A model generated the notes under the pieces. The model worked only from the letters and a program-made list of their open reading frames with translations, did not search any database and had not been told where the DNA came from. 64,000 bases of DNA from Balaenoptera acutorostrata (lineage: Eukaryota > Chordata > Mammalia > Artiodactyla > Balaenopteridae), in contig NC_080074.1 in NCBI RefSeq assembly GCF_949987535.1, positions 30,155,478-30,219,477 of the forward strand, written 5' to 3'. The position numbers and the translations under genes were made by a program. Positions within the stretch are counted from its first letter, which is position 1, and the number at the start of each line of letters is the position of its first letter. This document shows positions 57,831-64,000 of the stretch, in pieces.

Positions 57831-58550
57831 TTCTTTTAAGGACCTAATAAAGCACTGCTATATGTGATGTTGTCCGACAGTATTTCAATGTATAGCCCTT
57901 CCTGTACCTACTGTGTGACTTTCTTCAGAGACTTGTGGCCTTTCAGCACTGGAATAAGGGTAGGGAGAGTAGGTTTCCCTTCTCACCTAACTTACATAGA
58001 AAAATCCATAGGATGTAAAAAGTGTTTTTTATCCACAAAATGAGGGATTTGGACTTGTCAGGGGTTTTAACCAGGGCACCATAGAATCCTACAGAGTCTT
58101 CAGGAAAAATTCATGGAAATTATGAAATTAAATGAGAAAAATTATCTTTATTTTCCAAAACCTCTAATTGAATTTTAGCTTTTCCTTCAATTGTGAATAA
58201 ACTGATAATCATATCAGCACTACCTCTGCGTTTTTCACCAATAAAAATCACAGGTATTTTTGTATTATATAGTAGTTGTTATGGATATTTCAAGCTGGCA
58301 TTTACTCCCAAGCAATTATGATAATTATTAGATCCATAGCAAGATCATTCCATTAAATGCATTAATAAAGAATCACATATATTACTTCATCAACATTTCT
58401 TTTAAATACCATAATAAAATCATTTTGATATACTTTGTTTCCTTTATAATCCCATGTCCTTCATTTTGTGAAATCAAAGAACAAACTGAGAGAGAATGGT
58501 TATATGAAATGAAAATATATCAATATAAAAGAATATATATATTTTATTTT
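57831..58550. other. Unassigned sequence
   Basis: AT-rich DNA with no recognised repeat or gene; it separates two antisense L2 pieces. Confidence 0.4.
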
Positions 58551-58554
58551 TTAA

Positions 58555-58900
58555 ATGTCAGCCAGAGAGGGGCTGTGCAGGAAGTGGATATTTGAACTGA
58601 GAGCTATAGAATGAAGAGCAATGAGTAGTATAAAAAAGTGAGGGAAGAGATGCCAGGTCAAGGGAATAGGACAAAGGTCCCAAAACAGGAAGAAAATATG
58701 GTGAAAGTTATGTGCGGCAGGGAAAGACAATGAGTGTGGCAAGGTCGAGAGTTGTGTGTTTGTCTCTGGCCATGCTCAGCTGCATGGGTGCACCAGGAGA
58801 ATTGTGGATAGGTGAATTTTAACCAGAGTTGTGACTTAGCCAGAAGTTTGGCAAATCAGGAGAAGAGGATATATGCTTTGGGTTAGTAACAGTGATCACC
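58555..58900 (-). mobile_element. L2 body fragment, antisense
   Basis: 'gggctgtgcaggaagtggat', 'agatgccaggtcaagggaat', 'aggacaaaggtcccaaaaca' and 'ggcagggaaagacaatgagt' fit the antisense L2 body. The minus-strand frame 58551-58742 is incidental. Confidence 0.6.
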
Positions 58901-59074
58901 ATTGAAATTAAGCAAACTAAGAACTATGAATAATGGAGGTAGAGAGGTAAAAGAGGAATAGTGAGAGGACGGTAAGATTCATGAGTTGTAAGTTCTAGTG
59001 AGGTCTGAAGATTGTTGGAGGGAATATGTAGGAAGGCTACTTTAGTACTATCAGTGAGAGATGACAACGGCTAT

Positions 59075-59439
59075 TGTCTTAATCAGCTCGGGCTGCTATA
59101 ACAAATACCATAGAAAGGGTGACAACAGATATTTATTTCCCGGAGTTCTGGAGACTAGAAGCCCAAGATCTGGGTGCCAGCAAGGTTAATTTTTGGTGAG
59201 AGCCCTCTTCCTGGTTGGTAGATGGATGACTTTTTGCTTTTTGTTCATGAGGCAATAAACGAGATCATGTCCGTCTGTCTGTCTCTTCTTATAAGGCCAC
59301 TAATCCCATTCACGATGGCTCTACCCTCATGATCTAATTACCTTGCAAAGGCCCCCACCTCTAAATACTATCACATTTGGGGTTAGGGTCTCATTATATG
59401 AATTTGGGAGGGAGGGACACAAACATTAAGCCCATAGCA
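59075..59439 (-). mobile_element. Solo MLT1-type (ERVL-MaLR) LTR with 5-bp target duplication
   Basis: Reverse complement of a MaLR LTR: 'aatcagctcgggctgctata', 'acaaataccatagaaagggt', 'ttccctggagttctgg'-like sequence, 'ccactaatcccattcacgat', 'aaggcccccacctctaaata' and 'gacacaaacattaagcccat'. Termini are TG and CA, and GCTAT lies on both sides (59070-59074 and 59440-59444). A 5-bp duplication is what ERVL-type integrases leave. No internal region remains. Confidence 0.9.
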
Positions 59440-59444
59440 GCTAT

Positions 59445-60895
59445 AGAGATGCAGAGAAGTATATATTTCAAGACACTTTTGCGTTATTATTGCTAGGATA
59501 CTGGAAAGTAAGCTCAAATAAGGTAAGGAGTTTTTCCTTTACCCACTTTATTCCCAGCTCTTAGATTGTGCCTGACACACAAGAGAAGGTACTTAATCAA
59601 TGTTAACAAATTAAGTGAACTGATATATGTGTAAGCAAGATGTAGAATGATTAACAGGTTTCTGAGTGGATGCAATTTTTAAATTAGGGAGGAGTGGATG
59701 GGGAAAAGGTTTGTGGTTATATCTTAAACACTGATAAGAAATCATACATATTATTATCATCATCTTCTTATCAATAACACTCTTTGGAGCACCTATTCCA
59801 ACACAAATACCATGATAGGCACCATAAGAAAAAATGTATGAGCTATATAATTCCTTCTTTCCTAGAGGTAAGAATATGTGGGGGATTTAATTAATATTTA
59901 GGCAGGTATGGGAGAAAAGGGCAACAGATTTCTCCCCAGCAAAACTGAACACTTAAAGAAAATGCAGAAATACATTCAGTGTCTTCACTGAAACTGCTTT
60001 GAATCTTGAATTCCATTCCCAGCTATACTATCAAGTTTGAGCCAAATAACAACAGTTTTAGAATTTGAAGAATAAGAAAGTCTGCACACTTCTAAAAATT
60101 GTTATTTGAAGAAACACTTTAGCAAAGCCAAAAATAACTCAAGTGATCAATAAATTTTGGAAAGGTCTCAAAACTGCAATTAAAGAAAATTTCTGGATTA
60201 TAGACTTACTGAAGTCTAAGAAGTCTTCCTATTATTGTCCTTTTTAACAAATATATTATTAAGCAATGGGTCAACTTAGTGATTTGTTGAAGGTAATTGT
60301 TTCTTATTCTATAAACAATCAGGAAACAAAAGAAAACCAAGGGGAATTAGTAATTCCAGGAAAAATAAACAACTATTTTAGGAAGTCATGATCCAAATAA
60401 GAAGTAAAAAAAAGTATCATTATTTTTAGCAAATTGATTAAATATAGGAAAATATAATGCATTTGGTTTTAATAACTAAAGTATCTCATTTAAGTGATAT
60501 AGATATATCAAGGGAGATTTCTCTTCTCTTCAAATCCACCCCCACTAGTTGTGCAGAAGTTCAATATTGTATATACCTGATATTGCAAAAACTATTTATT
60601 TTCATACTTAATAATTAACTTATCCCCAAGTGAGGAAGACTTACCCCACCAAATTGGAAGTTCTTGGAGGACAGAAAGTCTTGTTCACTGCTCTGTGGAT
60701 ATCACCAAGAGCAGTGCCTGCCCTGACAAAAATGGGCACTCAATAAATATTTCTTGATTATAATCATAGGACAGAACATGTCTGTTTTTCACTTTGATAG
60801 AAGTATAAGGCAAGGGAGATGGAGAAAAATGTAGGGAAATAATCTTTTGCAAGTATTCCTTGGTAAAATGACAACAATTATAACAAGAATATCTA
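59445..60895. other. Mostly unassigned; MIR or L2 tails
   Basis: 59560-59615 ('agattgtgcctgacacacaa') and 60700-60755 ('agagcagtgcctgccctgac', 'gggcactcaataaatatttc') look like terminal parts of MIR or L2 in sense orientation. The rest is unrecognised. Confidence 0.5.
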
Positions 60896-60899
60896 TTTA

Positions 60900-61265
60900 A
60901 AAAGTTAAACAGAACATGGACCCTATCCTTATGCAACTCACAGCCCAACTAGAGACATATATTAATAGTTGAAAAAATAAAATATGACAAGTTCTATGAT
61001 GCTGGCATTAACAAATTATAATAGCCAAAAATAAAAGGAAAGGTTAAGTCACTTGAGAGAGGCTGAGTTGGCTGAGGAAGAGAGACACATGTGATAAAAC
61101 TTGAAAATGAGACTTGAAAAAGACTCCCCAAGGAGGCTGAGGATGGAATGTGGCAAAGAAAACAGCATATCAAGAGGAACATCACAGGTAAACAGCACAG
61201 TATATAAGTAATTCGTGTAAAGGAAGGGCTGGACACAAAATTTGGGAGGGGGTTAAATGAGGACT
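60900..61265 (-). mobile_element. L2 portion, antisense
   Basis: 'aacatggaccctatccttat', 'aagtcacttgagagaggctg', 'gacttgaaaaagactcccca' and 'gaggctgaggatggaatgtg' fit the antisense L2 body. Decayed. Confidence 0.6.
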
Positions 61266-62405
61266 AAGCCAGCACACAGAAGAAGTTTAAACCTTATGCT
61301 TTGTCCCTCTGCACAAATACAGTTCTTTCTAAAAACCTGTGAACTTATAAAAAAAAAAAAAAAAAAAGATTGTGGAAGATATTCCCAAAGGACAGCAACT
61401 TGGCAAATGAAGTTAAAGCTCTCATTGAAATAAAAGTAAGAATAGAAGCAAAGACATTTAGACAGATGATCATGATAAGAGGGATCACCTTCCTCAAAAT
61501 AGTGACTCTAAATGATCCTACATAGAGACATACTCCTGTATAAAGAACAGCTTCTCTCCTTCCAACAAAACACAAGCAAACAAAACACCATACATATATA
61601 ACAAATTCAGAGTATTTAAGAAAGTTTCTCCTGGACCCAGTGATCCTTGAAACCCAATTTTATTATATGTGTTTTTCTTAAAATTCTCTATGAATTTAGG
61701 ATTGTAGTGCATCCATGTCTAATATATATCCCCGCTAACTTCCCTTGTATTACAAAGGTAGAAGCCATCACTAAAGTAAAAGAAGTAAAGAAGGAAGAAA
61801 GAGAGGGGGAAAAAAAAGAAAGAATAAAAGACACAACAAAAGAAGAAGAAAAATCAAATTGATTAATGTACCAGGAATTCCTGCATATTGCTATACTTAA
61901 GCATTTATTGGCAGAAAGGCAAATATTCATCTTGCTTGCTTTCATTTTCCCAAAGCACAACTTAATTAATGCTGTCATATAGCTCCTGGTAACAGACTCA
62001 TACCGCAACAGTCCTCCCACGCCACAAGATCAATGGAACCCTGGAAGCTACAACAGAAAGAAATTAGAACGTGCATCAAATTTGTGAAGCTCATAAAGAA
62101 AACACATTTGCCCTTCATGTATTTTTAAAGAGATTCTTGCTTCATTATATCTTGTAAATGGTTTCTCTGTTCAGTACAGCAGATAGAATTGAACTTTGGT
62201 GGTGTCCTATTTTTCAGAAGAACAGAATGCCATTCAATTTTAATAAAGATTTTAGTGGTGATGTTATTATGTTTAGGTGCCCAGTTATTCAATAGAGGCT
62301 TTGCAATGTCTGAGAAAGAACTTGGCATATGAGCTCATTTATATGCCTCATTTCCTTCTTTCCTTACTCTTTAGCACTCAAGAATCAAGTCTTATTTCTA
62401 ACTTT
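61266..62405. other. Unassigned; A18-19 run and a purine-rich tract
   Basis: An A run lies at about 61350-61368. A purine-rich tract (AAAG/GAAG) lies at 61768-61858 and gives rise to a Lys/Glu-rich chance frame (61647-61862). No gene is recognised. Confidence 0.5.
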
Positions 62406-62421
62406 AAGATTAACTTTTTGG

Positions 62422-62752
62422 GGGCTTCCCTGGTGGCGCAGTGGTTGAGAGTCTGCCTGCTAATGCAGGGGACACGGGTTCGAGCCCTGGCCTGGGAGGA
62501 TCCCACATGCCGCGGAGCGGCTGGGCCCGTGAGCCACAATTGCTGAGCCTGCGCGTCTGGAGCCTGTGCCCCGCGACGGGAGGGGCCGCGATAGAGAAAG
62601 GCCCGCGCACCGCGATGAAGAGCGGTCCCCGCACCGCGATGAAGGGTGGCCCCCGCTTGCCGCAACTGGAGAAAGCCCTCGCACGAACCGAAGACCCAAC
62701 ACAGCCAAAAATAAATAAATAAATAAATAAGAAAATCCTTTAAAAAAAAAAA
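62422..62752 (+). mobile_element. CHR SINE (cetacean long form), youngest-looking, with internal duplication
   Basis: Head GGGCTTCCCTGGTGGCGCAG, A box TGGCGCAGTGG, B box GGTTCGAGCCC, complete body and a tail of AATAAATAAATAAATA plus A13. The 15-base target duplication AAGATTAACTTTTTG is exact (62406-62420 and 62754-62768). A 24-base segment starting GCACCGCGATGAAG is present twice in tandem (62607-62630 and 62631-62654), unlike the other copies in the window. Opposite-strand frames of 74-95 codons here are shadows. Confidence 0.96.
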
Positions 62753-62768
62753 AAAGATTAACTTTTTG

Positions 62769-64000
62769 ATCGGCTATACCTCATGCTTTGTTTTCAGTAG
62801 CATATTGGATTGTATAACAGGAAAAATAAAACTGATAAATTAGAACAGTACTCAGGAATATGTATTCACTTAAATCAGTTTGCCTTTTAGATGAAAATAC
62901 TAGTTTTAGAGCCATGACATTTAAGTAATTAATTTAGCACCAGGACCAAACTCTCAGTACTGATAGAATACATTTTATTTTAAAATACTGTTTCATGCAA
63001 ACAAAAAAATTGCATCTCTCTCATTCCATGTGTAGTTATTTATTGCATCAGCACATTCCTTTTTCCACATTAGGTATTTAACATTTGCTTTTCCCACACT
63101 GAGTCATTCCTAAATGGTATGATTAGTTGAAAACCGAATAATTAGTTGGAAAATTCTATTTTTAATCAGGTTATTTTAATATTTTATATTATTGTCAGCA
63201 AATATTATGTGAGAAAAACAGATTTAACTTATGCTTTATATTTTTGAAATTGTTGAAAAAATGTTGGGCTTAATAGTCTTAGATTTACTAACAAAGGTTT
63301 TTTTGATTAAAAATGTTTAAAACAGTATATGATTTGATATATAAAAATTGTTTATAGTTACAACAACTATTCTAAAGAGATATGATATGCCTACTACATC
63401 TATTGATGTGAGATTTCTTGAATTGGTTGGATGATCTAGCATTAGGTCAAGGTCCCTCCACACACATTTTAGCATTTTGGAGTAGTAATAGCAAGTGCAT
63501 TATATGCTCATCTTTGTTGTTTTTGACCACTGCCAGATTTGTAAACCCTGGTTTCCTTATTCAATGACTAATTTTAATGAGCTATAGGATTTTTAATAAT
63601 AAATTTTATGAGTTTGTATCTACATATTCTGCACAGGCTATTAAACTAATTTTAATTCATACTATCAGCATAATTTAGAAAAGAAAAGAGGTTCATTAAC
63701 TTTCTTACTACCAATTTAAGATTAGGTTTCCTTATTTCCCTTCTACTCTAAGTAATGATGCACAACTTCAAGAAATGTAGTTTGCTAAAGCTGTTTCGGT
63801 TATTTTGGAGAAACAATTTAAGAATTTTAAGAGCCATTCATTTATAATATTTCTAGCATCTCTAAAACATTGATGAAAATATTGACATTCTTTCTGTAGT
63901 TAAAAGAATCACCATTAAAAATGATCAGAAAATGTATGTGTTCTTGATTAATACCAGCTACTGTTAATTTAATATATGAAATCAATATTTTGTCAGAGCA
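62769..64000. other. Unassigned AT-rich sequence to window end
   Basis: No recognised repeat, RNA or gene. The block has no open frame of note. Confidence 0.45.

Noticed and set aside
61647..61862. 71-codon Lys/Glu-rich frame
   Set aside because: Comes from a purine-rich low-complexity tract with no supporting signal.
62422..62500. tRNA gene (A and B boxes present)
   Set aside because: The boxes belong to the tRNA-derived head of the SINE; there is no cloverleaf with proper arms, and the SINE body follows directly.

Overview
This is a window of AT-rich, non-coding vertebrate nuclear DNA, almost certainly from a cetacean (whale or dolphin). The main evidence is six copies of the tRNA-derived CHR-type SINE, which starts GGGCTTCCCTGGTGG and has a tRNA-like B box (GGTTCGAGCCC). 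Four or five of them have the long GC-rich body ending in an AACACAGCCAAAAATAAATAAA-like tail that is typical of whale genomes. Artiodactyl-type L1 3' ends, MIR, L2, MER5A and MLT1-type elements support a laurasiatherian mammal. I find no intact protein-coding gene, rRNA, functional tRNA or CRISPR array. The longest open frames are shadows of transposons.

Layout. 1-2.7 kb: an old L1 3' end, two CHR SINEs, MIR and L2. 3.0-12.3 kb: a cluster of seven solo retroviral LTRs, several with 4-bp target duplications, one split by a truncated L1. 12.3-16.6 kb: mostly unassigned AT-rich DNA, with a possible small minus-strand exon at 14646-14760. 16.6-19.7 kb: a long L2, a MIR, and an L1 interrupted by an LTR-like insert. 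19.7-25 kb: mostly unique DNA, with the best candidate conserved regulatory block at about 21.44-22.16 kb. 25-32 kb: a short L1 with a perfect target duplication, L2, an unidentified retroposed transcript tail (28761-28925), microsatellites and MER5A. 32.3-35.7 kb: two L1 ORF2 pieces in opposite orientation. 35.7-49 kb: largely unique DNA with an old L1 (39.37-41.09 kb), a young L1 3' end, MIRs, and an L2 split by a CHR SINE. 49.2-54.3 kb: a TTGCTA-type repeat, then a 4.2-kb L1 with an inverted 5' part (twin priming) inside an older element. 54.4-64 kb: three more CHR SINEs (one nested in an L1 tail), L2 fragments, a solo MLT1-type LTR with a 5-bp target duplication, and unique DNA.

There are no genes here that work together. 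The window reads as an intron of a very large gene or as a gene desert, and the sequence alone cannot separate these. Its main interest is the order of transposon insertions, which nesting and target-site duplications let one read directly, plus a few non-repetitive stretches that deserve a conservation check. Repeat family names are from memory of consensus sequences and were not checked by search.
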